NCBI GenBank assembly: GCA_937967465.1
Contig: CALBSW010000025.1
Coordinates: 1 to 16,091, forward strand
Origin: an uncultured Flavobacteriales bacterium
GTDB lineage: Bacteria > Bacteroidota > Bacteroidia > Flavobacteriales_D > Sanyastnellaceae
Length of the DNA: 16,091 bases
Reading direction: 5' to 3'
The notes beneath the pieces were generated by a model, which was not told where the DNA came from, searched no databases, and saw only the letters and a program-made list of their open reading frames with translations. Below, one piece after another: positions 7,136 to 14,796 of this stretch. Each line of letters opens with the position of its first letter. Positions within the stretch are counted from its first letter, which is position 1. The translations under genes and the position numbers were made by a program.

Positions 7136-9624
7136 CTCCCTACGCATCGGCGGTCACCCGTCCTTTTGAAGTCTACAACAGCATCTTTTTGACCCTGCCT
7201 TTGGACGGCATTCGGGGCACGGGATTGCGCGTTCCGCTGTTTGCGGAAGCATGCCAGGAGGGCCTGGCTGAAGGACGCTCTCCCATGGAGCTGCTGGCGG
7301 AACACCTCTCTGAGGTGCACTTGCCCGAAGAAGAGCGCTTGGACTTGTTGTTTCGATACGTGCAATACATCGAGCGGCAGGTGGTGCTGGTGGACGCGCT
7401 GGAGGATGCCCGGTACGACCGGCTCAACGACTTGGAAGGGGCGGAGTCCCTGGCAGGTCTCCTCCCGCGAATCGCACGCCGAGACCTGAAAGGGGAACTG
7501 AAGGACGCTTTGAAGGATCAGCGGGTTCGGGTGGTACTGACGGCGCATCCCACGCAGTTCTATCCCGGCACGGCCTTGGGCATCTTGACCGATTTGACCG
7601 AACAGGTCAAGGCCGGCGATCTCGAAGCGGCGCACAACCTGCTCCACCAGTTGGGATTGACGCCCTTTTTCCAGGCGCAGGCCCCAACGCCCTATGAAGA
7701 AGCCGTGCGCCAGAGTTGGTACCTCGAGCACGTGTTCTTCGAGGCGCTGCCCGCCTTGGCTTTGCGCGTCGCGGCTGCGACCGGGGTGTCGCCAGAGGTG
7801 ACCGCAGATGTCTTTTCCCTGGGCTTTTGGCCGGGAGGGGACCGCGATGGCAACCCTTACGTGGATGCCGGGACCACCCTGCGCGTGGCGCGGCGGCTGC
7901 GTTTGACTTTGTTGCGTTGCTACCGCCGGGCGTTCCGTGCCCTGAGAAGGCGGATCACATTCAAGGGACTGGAAGGGGAGTTGGACATGCTCCAGGCCCG
8001 TGTGGAGGAAGCCATCCTCGCCATCGACACGCAGGTGTTCGATGAGGAAGAGGTCCTGCAGGGATTGGAGTCCATCGAGCGCACCGTCCGTTCTGAATTC
8101 GGTGGTTTGCACGCCGAGGAAATCGCCCGATTGCGCATGGCGCTGGTCATGTTTGGCCGCCACTTCGCCTCTATGGACGTTCGGCAGGACAGCCGGGTTC
8201 TGAAGCGCGCAGCGGATGCAGTGGGCCTGCCGGAATCACCGGAAGCCCTGCTGAAGATCACATCCCATGCGGACGTTCCGGCGGATGCAGATGGTGTGGT
8301 CCGCGATGTTGTCGAGGTCATGCAGTCCATCCGGGAGATCCAGAAATTGAACGGACCGCGGGGCTGCCACCGTTTCATCATCAGCAACTGTCGCGGAGCC
8401 GACGATGTGGTGCGCTTGTTTGCTTTTGGCCGCGCAGCGCATGGCGAAGAGACGATGGCACTCGACTTCGTGCCGCTGTTTGAGACGGTGGACGACCTGG
8501 CCGGTGCACCCGAGCAGATGCGCCGGTTGCTGTCGATGGCCCCGTATCGAGCGCATGTGGCTTCCCGAGGGAATGTCCACCACGTCATGCTCGGCTTCAG
8601 CGATGGCACCAAGGATGGGGGATACCTCCGTGCCAATTGGTCCATCCACCAGGCCAAGGAGTCCTTGTCTGCGGCATGCGCGGAATTCGGGGTGGAAGTC
8701 GTCTTTTTCGATGGCCGCGGTGGCCCGCCGGCCCGAGGTGGAGGCAATACGCACCGATTCTACGCGTCGCTGGGCCCGGATGTCGCCACCACGGAAGTGC
8801 AGACGACCATTCAGGGACAATCCATCAGCTCGAACTTCGGTACCCCACGCAGTGCATCCTACAACATGGAGCTGCTGATGACGGCCGGTCTGCAGCACCG
8901 CCTCATCGACCCGGAACAGTCCCGTTGGACCCCTGCGCAGCGCGCGTTGATGGACGAGTTGGCCGAGCGCAGCTATGCCCATTACAATGCGCTCAAGGCC
9001 CACCCGGCCTTCATGGAGTACCTGTCCACTTATGGCACCCTCCGTCATTATGGGGCCACCAACATCGCCAGCCGGCCGACCCGCCGCAAGAAGGAAGGGC
9101 CGCTCACCTTGGATGACTTGCGCGCCATCCCGTTTGTGGGCTCCTGGAGCCAACTGAAGCAGAATGTGCCGGGCTTTTACGGCATCGGCACCGCACTCCA
9201 GGCGTTGCAAGCCGAAGGCCGGCTCGAAGAGGCGGCGGCACTGTACCGGGAACAGCCCCTGTTTGCCGCTTTGATCGAGAACAGCATGCAGAGCATGCGC
9301 AAGTGCAACTTCGCCCTGACCGCCCACTTGGAGGATGACCCCCGCTTCGGGGACCTCTGGAAGAATGTCAAGGCAGAATTCGAGCAGACGCGCGACCTGC
9401 TTCTTCACATCACAGGGCAGTCCCAATTGATGGAACGTTCTCCTGCCATTGCGGAGTCCATTGACCTCCGGGAGTCCATCATCCTGCCGTTGTTGGTCAT
9501 CCAGCAGGCCGCCTTGCAGTGGTTGGATGGCCAAGGCCATCCGCCGGCGGAAAAGGAGGTGCTCGAAAAGCTGGTGGTGCGAACGATGTTCGGCATTGTG
9601 AATGCCGGCCGCAACGCCGTGTGA
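7126..9624 (+). CDS. ppc: Phosphoenolpyruvate carboxylase
   Basis: An 832-residue anaplerotic enzyme, PEP + bicarbonate to oxaloacetate + phosphate, cytosolic. Landmarks in order are VVLTAHPTQ with catalytic His141; FWPGGDRDGNPYV (about 236-248); GFSDGTKDGGYL (490-501; usually GYSDSAKDAG); and FDGRGGPPARGGGNTH (528-543), whose Arg531 and Arg537 match the mobile-loop arginines of the family. The C-terminus reads NAGRNAV rather than the canonical RNTG. The HPTQ, GGPPARGGG and RNAV variants differ from enterobacterial enzymes but look like a Bacteroidota subtype rather than loss of function, because all surrounding motifs are intact. The length is slightly short of the 870-930 residues common in proteobacteria. 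The start is ATG at 7126, after a T-rich leader with possible regulatory hairpins. It ends in TGA before a bidirectional terminator. Confidence 0.96.
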   Translation: MEHSPYASAVTRPFEVYNSIFLTLPLDGIRGTGLRVPLFAEACQEGLAEGRSPMELLAEHLSEVHLPEEERLDLLFRYVQYIERQVVLVDALEDARYDRLNDLEGAESLAGLLPRIARRDLKGELKDALKDQRVRVVLTAHPTQFYPGTALGILTDLTEQVKAGDLEAAHNLLHQLGLTPFFQAQAPTPYEEAVRQSWYLEHVFFEALPALALRVAAATGVSPEVTADVFSLGFWPGGDRDGNPYVDAGTTLRVARRLRLTLLRCYRRAFRALRRRITFKGLEGELDMLQARVEEAILAIDTQVFDEEEVLQGLESIERTVRSEFGGLHAEEIARLRMALVMFGRHFASMDVRQDSRVLKRAADAVGLPESPEALLKITSHADVPADADGVVRDVVEVMQSIREIQKLNGPRGCHRFIISNCRGADDVVRLFAFGRAAHGEETMALDFVPLFETVDDLAGAPEQMRRLLSMAPYRAHVASRGNVHHVMLGFSDGTKDGGYLRANWSIHQAKESLSAACAEFGVEVVFFDGRGGPPARGGGNTHRFYASLGPDVATTEVQTTIQGQSISSNFGTPRSASYNMELLMTAGLQHRLIDPEQSRWTPAQRALMDELAERSYAHYNALKAHPAFMEYLSTYGTLRHYGATNIASRPTRRKKEGPLTLDDLRAIPFVGSWSQLKQNVPGFYGIGTALQALQAEGRLEEAAALYREQPLFAALIENSMQSMRKCNFALTAHLEDDPRFGDLWKNVKAEFEQTRDLLLHITGQSQLMERSPAIAESIDLRESIILPLLVIQQAALQWLDGQGHPPAEKEVLEKLVVRTMFGIVNAGRNAV

Positions 9625-9664
9625 TCGCTGAAGAAGACAGCAGAATTCCCCATTTGAATCCAAG

Positions 9665-9696
9665 AAAAAGCCCCGCCGGAATGGCAGGGCTTTTTT
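9665..9696. terminator. Bidirectional rho-independent terminator between ppc and the peptidase gene
   Basis: AAAAAGCCCCGCC (9665-9677) pairs with GGCAGGGC plus TTTTTT (9683-9696) around a GGAAT loop, with a single C-A mismatch. A-tract and T-tract flank the stem, so it works in either direction. It lies 40 bp past the ppc stop and 19 bp past the stop of the convergent peptidase gene. Confidence 0.88.
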
Positions 9697-9715
9697 CATG
9701 CAGGAAGGTGTTGGA

Positions 9716-11920
9716 TCACTTGCCTTCCTCCATCGGGGCGGCCTCTTCGACCGGTGCCATCTTGGGCTTGGTCACGAAGTCGATTTCGGAAATGAGGTTG
9801 TCGGCGCCGGCCATCTTGTCGATCACCCACATCACGTAACGAATGTCCACGCTGATGGTGCGCTGGAGCTCGGGCTCGAAGGCGATGTCGCCGCTCATGG
9901 CTTCCCAGTTGCCGTCAAAGGCGAGGCCGATGAGGTCACCGTCGCCATTGAGGACCGGGCTTCCGGAGTTGCCGCCGGTGATGTCGTTGCCAGAAATGAA
10001 GCAGAGGACGAGGTCTCCATTCTCATCGGCGTAACGGCCGTAGTCTTCGTTGCGGATCAGCGTCTCGAGGGTCGGGTCGACGACAAACTCGGGGTTGCTG
10101 TTGTCCTTCTTTTGGAGAATGCCGTTGGCGGTGGTCACGAAGTCGTAGTGCACGGCATCGGCGGGGTCGTAGTCGCCCACTTGTCCATAGCTCACGCGCA
10201 TGGTGGAGTTGGCGTCCGGGTACCACATCTTTTCCGGCTGCATCTCGCGGAGACCGGCGGTGAGCAGACGGTATCCCCGGTCAAACTTGCCCTGCTCGGG
10301 GGAGGCGAAGTAGCCGCGGTAGGTCTCGATGAGGCTCATGGCAGCAGCCACAGCGAGGTCCTTGTCCAACGCCTTCTGGTCGGGATCGGCGAGGAACTCG
10401 GCGAAGCGCTCCGGGTCGGTCAGGAAGCTCTTGGGGTACATCTTGTCAGCGTACCGGCTGAAGTCGCCCTTGTACTTGTCGCGCACCGTGGCGAAGAAGC
10501 TCGGTTGCTGGTCGGCCGGGATGTCGTTCATGTACTTGGTCATCAATTGGACGAAGAGGTCGCGGTCGGTGGCCTGGTCGTAATCCTTGAAGAACCCTTC
10601 GGCTTGGCCTTGAAGGGCGGCGGCAGCGCCGGCAGCGCGGTCGGCATCCTCGCTGAAGAGGCCTTGGGCACCCATGCCCACGCGGAAGGCGAAGAGCATC
10701 AGGTCACATCCAATCAGACCGGCTTCCAGGGAGTAGACCTGGCCTTTGACGGTGGCGTCGGTGTTGCTGTAGTACTCTTCGAGCAGGCCGAGGGTCTCGC
10801 CGTACTTGGCCTCGCGCTCGGCATTCCCGGACATCCAGGCGGTAAACTCGTCCTCGAGGGCCTTCTTCTTGCCGTAGACGTCGAGTGCCTTCAATCCTTT
10901 GGACTGTCCGATATAGTACTTCCAGTAGTTCGCGGTCTGGGCATACTTGGCGGCATACTGGATGCGCACGGCCGGGTCGGCGTCCATGTGGGACTTCATG
11001 GTCTTGAGCTTGAGGTCCCGCACTTCCACCACACTCGGGTTGTAGAGGTCGAGGGCCTGCTGGATGCCACGGCTGCTCAGGAAACGGTCGGTGCTTCCGG
11101 GGTAGCCCATGACCATGGTGAAGTCGCCGTTTTGCACGCCGTCGAGGCTCACCTTGAGGTGGCGCTTCGGCTGGTAGGGCACGTTGTCCTCGCTGTAGTC
11201 AGCCGGATTGTTCTCGCTGTCCGCGTAGATGCGGAGCAAGGAGAAATCACCCGTGTGGCGGGGCCACATCCAGTTGTCGGTGTCGCCACCAAACTTGCCG
11301 ATGCTCTCCGGCGGATTGCCCACGAGGCGGATGTCATTGTAGTCGCGGTACACGAAGAGGTAGAACTCGTTGGCGTGGTAGAAGGACTTCACTTGGGGAC
11401 GGAAGTCGGGGTTGATCCCGCGCTCTTCTTCTTCGATTTGTCCAATGACGCCTTGAATGGCGGCTTGGCGGGCGCCTTCGTCCATGTCGTCGGTGATGTC
11501 GGCGAGCACGCGCTCGGTCACATCTTCAATGCGCTGGAGGAAGGTTACGCTGAAGTCCGGGATGGGCTTCTCCTCATCAAGGCTCATGGCCCAAAAGCCA
11601 TTGGTCAGGATGTCGTCCTCGACTGTGCTGAATCCTTGGATGGCACCGTAGGCGCAGTGGTGGTTGGTGAGCACCAGGCCTTGGCTGGAAATGAGCTCAG
11701 CCGTGCAGCTGCCACCGTTCAAGGTGATGACGGCGTCCTTCAAACAGGCTTGGTTGAGGGAGTAGATGTCTTCGGCGCTCAGGTTGAGGCCCATCTGTTG
11801 CATTTCGGCTTCGTTGATGCGCTTCAGCATGTGGAGGAGCCACATGCCTTCGTCGGCGCGGGCCGGAATCACGGCGAGTTGGAGGGCTGCAAACAGCAGC
11901 AGGAAGAGGCGTTGCTTCAT
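9716..11920 (-). CDS. dpp7: Dipeptidyl-peptidase of family S46, DPP7 type
   Basis: A 734-residue secreted serine exopeptidase that removes dipeptides from peptide N-termini, feeding amino-acid uptake. The signal peptide is MKQRLFLLLFAALQLAVIPARA with likely cleavage before DEGMWLL, the usual S46 mature start. The chymotrypsin-like triad is seen as His88 in TNHHC, probably Asp225 in RHTGDFS (12 residues after GGDTDNW), and Ser652 in GGNSGSP. The residue 18 positions after the Ser is Gly670 (FDGNWEAMSGD). This is the specificity position, Gly in DPP7 and Arg in the acid-specific DPP11, so hydrophobic P1 preference is inferred. A short acidic tail (PVEEAAPMEEGK) follows the protease domain. The start is ATG at 11920; the upstream in-frame start at 11962 would precede the signal peptide with an unlikely extension. 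It lies 67 bp downstream of the interrupted lipoprotein gene and is probably independently transcribed. Confidence 0.94.
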   Translation of the reverse strand: MKQRLFLLLFAALQLAVIPARADEGMWLLHMLKRINEAEMQQMGLNLSAEDIYSLNQACLKDAVITLNGGSCTAELISSQGLVLTNHHCAYGAIQGFSTVEDDILTNGFWAMSLDEEKPIPDFSVTFLQRIEDVTERVLADITDDMDEGARQAAIQGVIGQIEEEERGINPDFRPQVKSFYHANEFYLFVYRDYNDIRLVGNPPESIGKFGGDTDNWMWPRHTGDFSLLRIYADSENNPADYSEDNVPYQPKRHLKVSLDGVQNGDFTMVMGYPGSTDRFLSSRGIQQALDLYNPSVVEVRDLKLKTMKSHMDADPAVRIQYAAKYAQTANYWKYYIGQSKGLKALDVYGKKKALEDEFTAWMSGNAEREAKYGETLGLLEEYYSNTDATVKGQVYSLEAGLIGCDLMLFAFRVGMGAQGLFSEDADRAAGAAAALQGQAEGFFKDYDQATDRDLFVQLMTKYMNDIPADQQPSFFATVRDKYKGDFSRYADKMYPKSFLTDPERFAEFLADPDQKALDKDLAVAAAMSLIETYRGYFASPEQGKFDRGYRLLTAGLREMQPEKMWYPDANSTMRVSYGQVGDYDPADAVHYDFVTTANGILQKKDNSNPEFVVDPTLETLIRNEDYGRYADENGDLVLCFISGNDITGGNSGSPVLNGDGDLIGLAFDGNWEAMSGDIAFEPELQRTISVDIRYVMWVIDKMAGADNLISEIDFVTKPKMAPVEEAAPMEEGK

Positions 11921-11987
11921 GGGTTGAATCGTTGATCTGATGTGCACGGATGAACCGCGCAAGCGCGGCGAAAATAGGGGTGGGGCT

Positions 11988-12440
11988 TCAAAGGCCCTCC
12001 GGTGTCCATCCCGTGGAGGAAATGAGGCTGTCCAGAACGGCGTACAACCGGTCCACGGGTGGGGCGTCGATGCGGTCGACGAAGACGATGCCCGAGAGCA
12101 GGATGCGCTTCGTGGGGAGGTCGGTCACCATGGGGTTGTCATAGACGCCGGCCTTGTCTTTCAAGGCCACAGCGTGTGCGGCTTCCGCGACGCGCTTCAA
12201 GTCCGCGGCACTCCACTGGCCCTTGAAGACACCTTCTGGATTCACGTTGCGGCGGCCATTGAATCGGGCCTGCCCTTTGGAATCGACCTCGAGAATGAAT
12301 GCGGGGGAAGGAGCGAAGCACGGTGTGCGCTAGTAGCGCAGCCACGGCTCGGGGGCGGTTTTGAGCTAGGCGGCAGGGCCTGAACAGCTGGCCAAGGCCA
12401 ACACCATCCAAGCGCTGATCAGGTGGGGCAGTGGCCTCAC
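11988..12440 (-). pseudogene. DUF6438-like lipoprotein gene interrupted by two in-frame TAG codons
   Basis: Read from GTG at 12440, the frame encodes a lipoprotein signal peptide (RPLPHLISAWMVLALASC, lipobox LASC with Cys19). TAG follows at codon 25 (12368-12366), then LKTAPEPWLRY, a second TAG at codon 37 (12332-12330), then an uninterrupted domain to TGA at 11988. The second part (RTPCFAPSPAFILEVDSKG, FNGRRNV, VYDNPMVTDLPTKRILLSG, DRIDAPP) resembles the DUF6438 family of small Bacteroidota lipoproteins as I recall it. That family usually has TPCFG-x-CP; here the Gly and second Cys are Ala and Ser. Both TAGs could come from CAG by single transitions. The GTG overlaps the yidC stop as GTGA, so translation was coupled to yidC. 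The simplest call is a young pseudogene; readthrough is the alternative. The only late in-frame start (GTG at 12245) would cut into the domain. Confidence 0.72.
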
Positions 12441-14239
12441 TTTTTGCGCTTCTTGTTGCGGGCCTTGCGGGCTTGATCGCGCTGCTGCTTCATCTCCTCT
12501 GCGCGCTTCTGCTGCTCCTTCTGCATGGCCTCCAACCGTTCTGCGAAGCCACCCTTTTTCTTCTTCTTCTCGTCTTTGGGCTCTGCCTGCTTGGCCTTGA
12601 TCTTCTCGCGGATTTTGTCTTCATCGATGAAGAACTGTTTCACCGTGGTCACCTGACCAAAGGTGATGACGTTGGCGATGAAGTAGTAGAGGCTCAAGCC
12701 GCTCGAGAACTTGTTGAAGAAGAACAGCATGAACAGCGGCATGATCTTGGCCATGATCCGCATGTCGGGCATACCAGGCTGCGTGGGTGCGGCTTGCTGG
12801 CCCATGGTTTGCCCCATGATGACGTACATGGAGCCCGCCATCAGCAGGGTGAAGCCCGACACGTGCGCGCCGTAGAATGGAATCTCGAAAGGCAGGTTGA
12901 GGATGCTGTCGAAGGCCCCGAGGTCATCGGCCCAGAGGAAGCTCTTGCCCCGCAATTCGATGTTGGCTGGGAAGAACCGGAACATCGCGTAGAGCAAGGG
13001 CATCTGGATCAGCTGCGGGAGGCATCCGGCCAGCGGATTGACGCCGCTGTCCCGATACAGTTGCATGGTTTCCTGTTGACGCTGCATGGCGTCGTCCTGA
13101 TCCGGGTATTTGTCGTTGATGGCCTGCAGGTCCGGCTTGAGGACGCGCATTTTGGCCGAGCTCACGTAGTTCTTCCACGTGATGGGGAAGAGCAGGCTCT
13201 TGATGAGCAACGTGAGGATGAGAATGATGAGCCCCGCCGATCCGATGTAGCTCGCGAGGAAGGCGTAGATGGGGAAGATGACGTTCCGGTTGATCCAACC
13301 GAAAATCCACCAGCCGAAGTCGATGACCCGGCCGATCTCTCCCCAGCCTGTGGTTTTCAGGATGGAGGCGTCATTGGGGCCGAAGTAGAAGCGCAACTCC
13401 GCCACTTCGCGGCCGTCGATGTCCTGGGTGGGCAGGGTGACATCCATCCCGTAGCGCATGGTCAGGGAGGTGTCGGTCGCATCGGTGGGCGGCAAGCTGC
13501 GCAGCCGACCGGATTGGAATCCAGCATCGGTTCCCACGATGGCCGAGAAGTAATTCTGCTTGAAGGCCACCCATTCCACGGGGTCCTCAATGTCGGTGGA
13601 CTTGTCGGTTCCTTCGCTCAAGTAGTCCCGGCCCCGTCCTTGTTCGCGGTAGTAAATGCTGCTTTTCTGGCGTTCGACATCGATCCCCTTTTCATTGTGA
13701 GCGCCGTCGGCTTGCCATTGGAACCCGACCTCACCGCGGGCGTCTGCAAACTCGGCGTCGACGTCCACGAGGTAGCCCTCGATGGTGTAAGTCAAGGTGC
13801 GCAGCGGCCCGTCCCCACGGTTTGCGAGCACCACCTTCTCGGGGGACTCGGACACGACGTCAAATCGCTGGTTGTACGAGGCCTCGCCACGCGCAATCCA
13901 ATTCATGTCGGAGCTGCCCTCATTCCAGAGTTGGATGGGTTGCTGGTTCCAATAATCCAGGTAGCCGTCGGTGAGCGTGGCGCGAATCGGAATGCCACCA
14001 TCGGTGGACAGATCCACGGTCAGCACATCCGAAGTGAGGGTCGCAGTCTGGGAGGTGTAGGTGCTGTCCTCAACACTGGATGTCGGTGGGAATTCAGCAA
14101 CGGCTGCACCGGTTTCCGGCGTCGTCGTGGTTTCTACGGAAGCTTCGTCGACCGGCTCGGGAGCGGGCACGAAATACAGCTGATACACGATGACCATCGC
14201 GAAAATCAGCAAGAAACCTGTGATCGTATTGCGGTCCAT
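12437..14239 (-). CDS. yidC: Membrane protein insertase YidC
   Basis: A 600-residue inner-membrane insertase working with or without SecYEG. The N-terminal anchor is MDRNTITGFLLIFAMVIVYQLYF (about 5-23), followed by a Glu/Thr-rich linker and the large periplasmic beta-sandwich domain (about 60-300). The conserved insertase core (about 315-530) has the first core segment NRNVIFPIYAFLASYIGSAG, the cytoplasmic hairpin ending SGVNPLAGCLPQLIQMPLLY, and later membrane segments including MPLFMLFFFNKFSSGLSLYY. The last about 65 residues are strongly basic and helical (KKKKKGGFAERLEAMQKEQQ onward to NKKRKK), a tail thought to contact the ribosome in this phylum. The start is ATG at 14239, 20 bp after the kdsC-like gene, so it is probably co-transcribed. 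Its TGA overlaps the GTG of the interrupted lipoprotein gene. Confidence 0.97.
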   Translation of the reverse strand: MDRNTITGFLLIFAMVIVYQLYFVPAPEPVDEASVETTTTPETGAAVAEFPPTSSVEDSTYTSQTATLTSDVLTVDLSTDGGIPIRATLTDGYLDYWNQQPIQLWNEGSSDMNWIARGEASYNQRFDVVSESPEKVVLANRGDGPLRTLTYTIEGYLVDVDAEFADARGEVGFQWQADGAHNEKGIDVERQKSSIYYREQGRGRDYLSEGTDKSTDIEDPVEWVAFKQNYFSAIVGTDAGFQSGRLRSLPPTDATDTSLTMRYGMDVTLPTQDIDGREVAELRFYFGPNDASILKTTGWGEIGRVIDFGWWIFGWINRNVIFPIYAFLASYIGSAGLIILILTLLIKSLLFPITWKNYVSSAKMRVLKPDLQAINDKYPDQDDAMQRQQETMQLYRDSGVNPLAGCLPQLIQMPLLYAMFRFFPANIELRGKSFLWADDLGAFDSILNLPFEIPFYGAHVSGFTLLMAGSMYVIMGQTMGQQAAPTQPGMPDMRIMAKIMPLFMLFFFNKFSSGLSLYYFIANVITFGQVTTVKQFFIDEDKIREKIKAKQAEPKDEKKKKKGGFAERLEAMQKEQQKRAEEMKQQRDQARKARNKKRKK

Positions 14240-14259
14240 GGGTCGGCAAACTTACGGGT

Positions 14260-14796
14260 TCACCACGCGTGCGCGAGGTCATTCATCCACAACCCTTTCA
14301 CTTTCATGGCTTGCTCGAGGATGTCACGAACGCATCCTTCGCCGCCACGAACCCGGCTGACGTAGTCACAAACGGCCCGCACCTCCGGAACGGCATCTTG
14401 AGGACAGCAGGACAGACCAACAGCTTGCAACACCGGAATGTCGGGAATGTCGTCGCCCATGTAGCACACTTGGGACAGGTCGATGCCCCAGCGTTTGCAG
14501 AGGGCTTCCATCTCACCGAGTTTGACGGCAGCCCCTTGGATCACTTCGGTCACGCCGAGGCCATTCATTCGGCGCACCACTTCATCGCTTCGCCCCCCAG
14601 TGATCATGGCCAGTTTTACCCCGCATTTGGCAGCGTGTTGGACGGCGTATCCATCGCGGGTGCTCGCCGTTCGGACCTGCTCGCCACCGGGCATGAGAAA
14701 GACCGTGCCGTTGGTGAAAACGCCGTCGTTGTCAAAGACAAAGGCTTCAATCCCGGCGAGGCGCTGCTTGAAGTGGAGGGAGGGGGTCGTGTCCAT
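14260..14796 (-). CDS. kdsC: KdsC-like HAD-superfamily phosphatase
   Basis: A 178-residue cap-less HAD phosphatase of the KdsC (3-deoxy-D-manno-octulosonate-8-phosphate phosphatase) type, the step that releases Kdo for lipid A core synthesis. Motif I is FDNDGVFTNG with nucleophile Asp22 and Asp24 (usually DVDGVLTDG), motif II is MITGGRS with Thr66, Lys92 lies in AVKLGEME, and motif IV is YMGDDIPDIPVL with Asp115 and Asp116. The segment SRVRGGEGCVRDILE (147-161) matches the family C-terminus. The only plausible start is ATG at 14796, which overlaps the upstream DUF2520 gene by 50 bp; no later ATG, GTG or TTG codon precedes motif I. No kdsA or kdsB is in the window, so the substrate is by family; N-acylneuraminate-9-phosphate-type relatives are not excluded. 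Confidence 0.85.
   Translation of the reverse strand: MDTTPSLHFKQRLAGIEAFVFDNDGVFTNGTVFLMPGGEQVRTASTRDGYAVQHAAKCGVKLAMITGGRSDEVVRRMNGLGVTEVIQGAAVKLGEMEALCKRWGIDLSQVCYMGDDIPDIPVLQAVGLSCCPQDAVPEVRAVCDYVSRVRGGEGCVRDILEQAMKVKGLWMNDLAHAW

Noticed and set aside
8236..9699. 487-codon open frame on the minus strand opposite ppc
   Set aside because: It is antisense to conserved PEP carboxylase motifs, has no recognisable domain, and would run through the ppc/dpp7 terminator.
9698..11935. Very long open frame (745 codons) on the plus strand opposite dpp7
   Set aside because: It is antisense to a clear S46 peptidase with signal peptide and triad. The Val/His/Gly-rich translation is what high third-position GC produces opposite a real gene.
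11957..11977. GC-rich palindrome CCGCGC-TT/AA-GCGCGG upstream of dpp7
   Set aside because: The 6-bp arms have almost no loop and no adjacent T-run in the direction of transcription; such palindromes are common in GC-rich DNA. An operator cannot be excluded but is not supported.
12139..12411. Alternative 90-codon frame spanning the two TAG codons of the lipoprotein gene, hinting at a frameshift
   Set aside because: The product is Arg-rich and unrelated to a lipoprotein. The GTG frame reads coherently on both sides of each TAG, so nonsense changes explain the locus better than a frameshift.
11988..12440. Genome-wide TAG reassignment as the cause of the interrupted lipoprotein
   Set aside because: About 14 kb of other coding sequence has no internal TAG codon. 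Absence of TAG stops among 13 genes is also expected in a GC-rich genome that prefers TGA. Only a site-specific effect or pseudogene remains reasonable.
12431..14365. 644-codon open frame on the plus strand opposite yidC
   Set aside because: It is the mirror of yidC codon bias; its product is low-complexity with no recognisable domain, while the minus strand encodes a full YidC.
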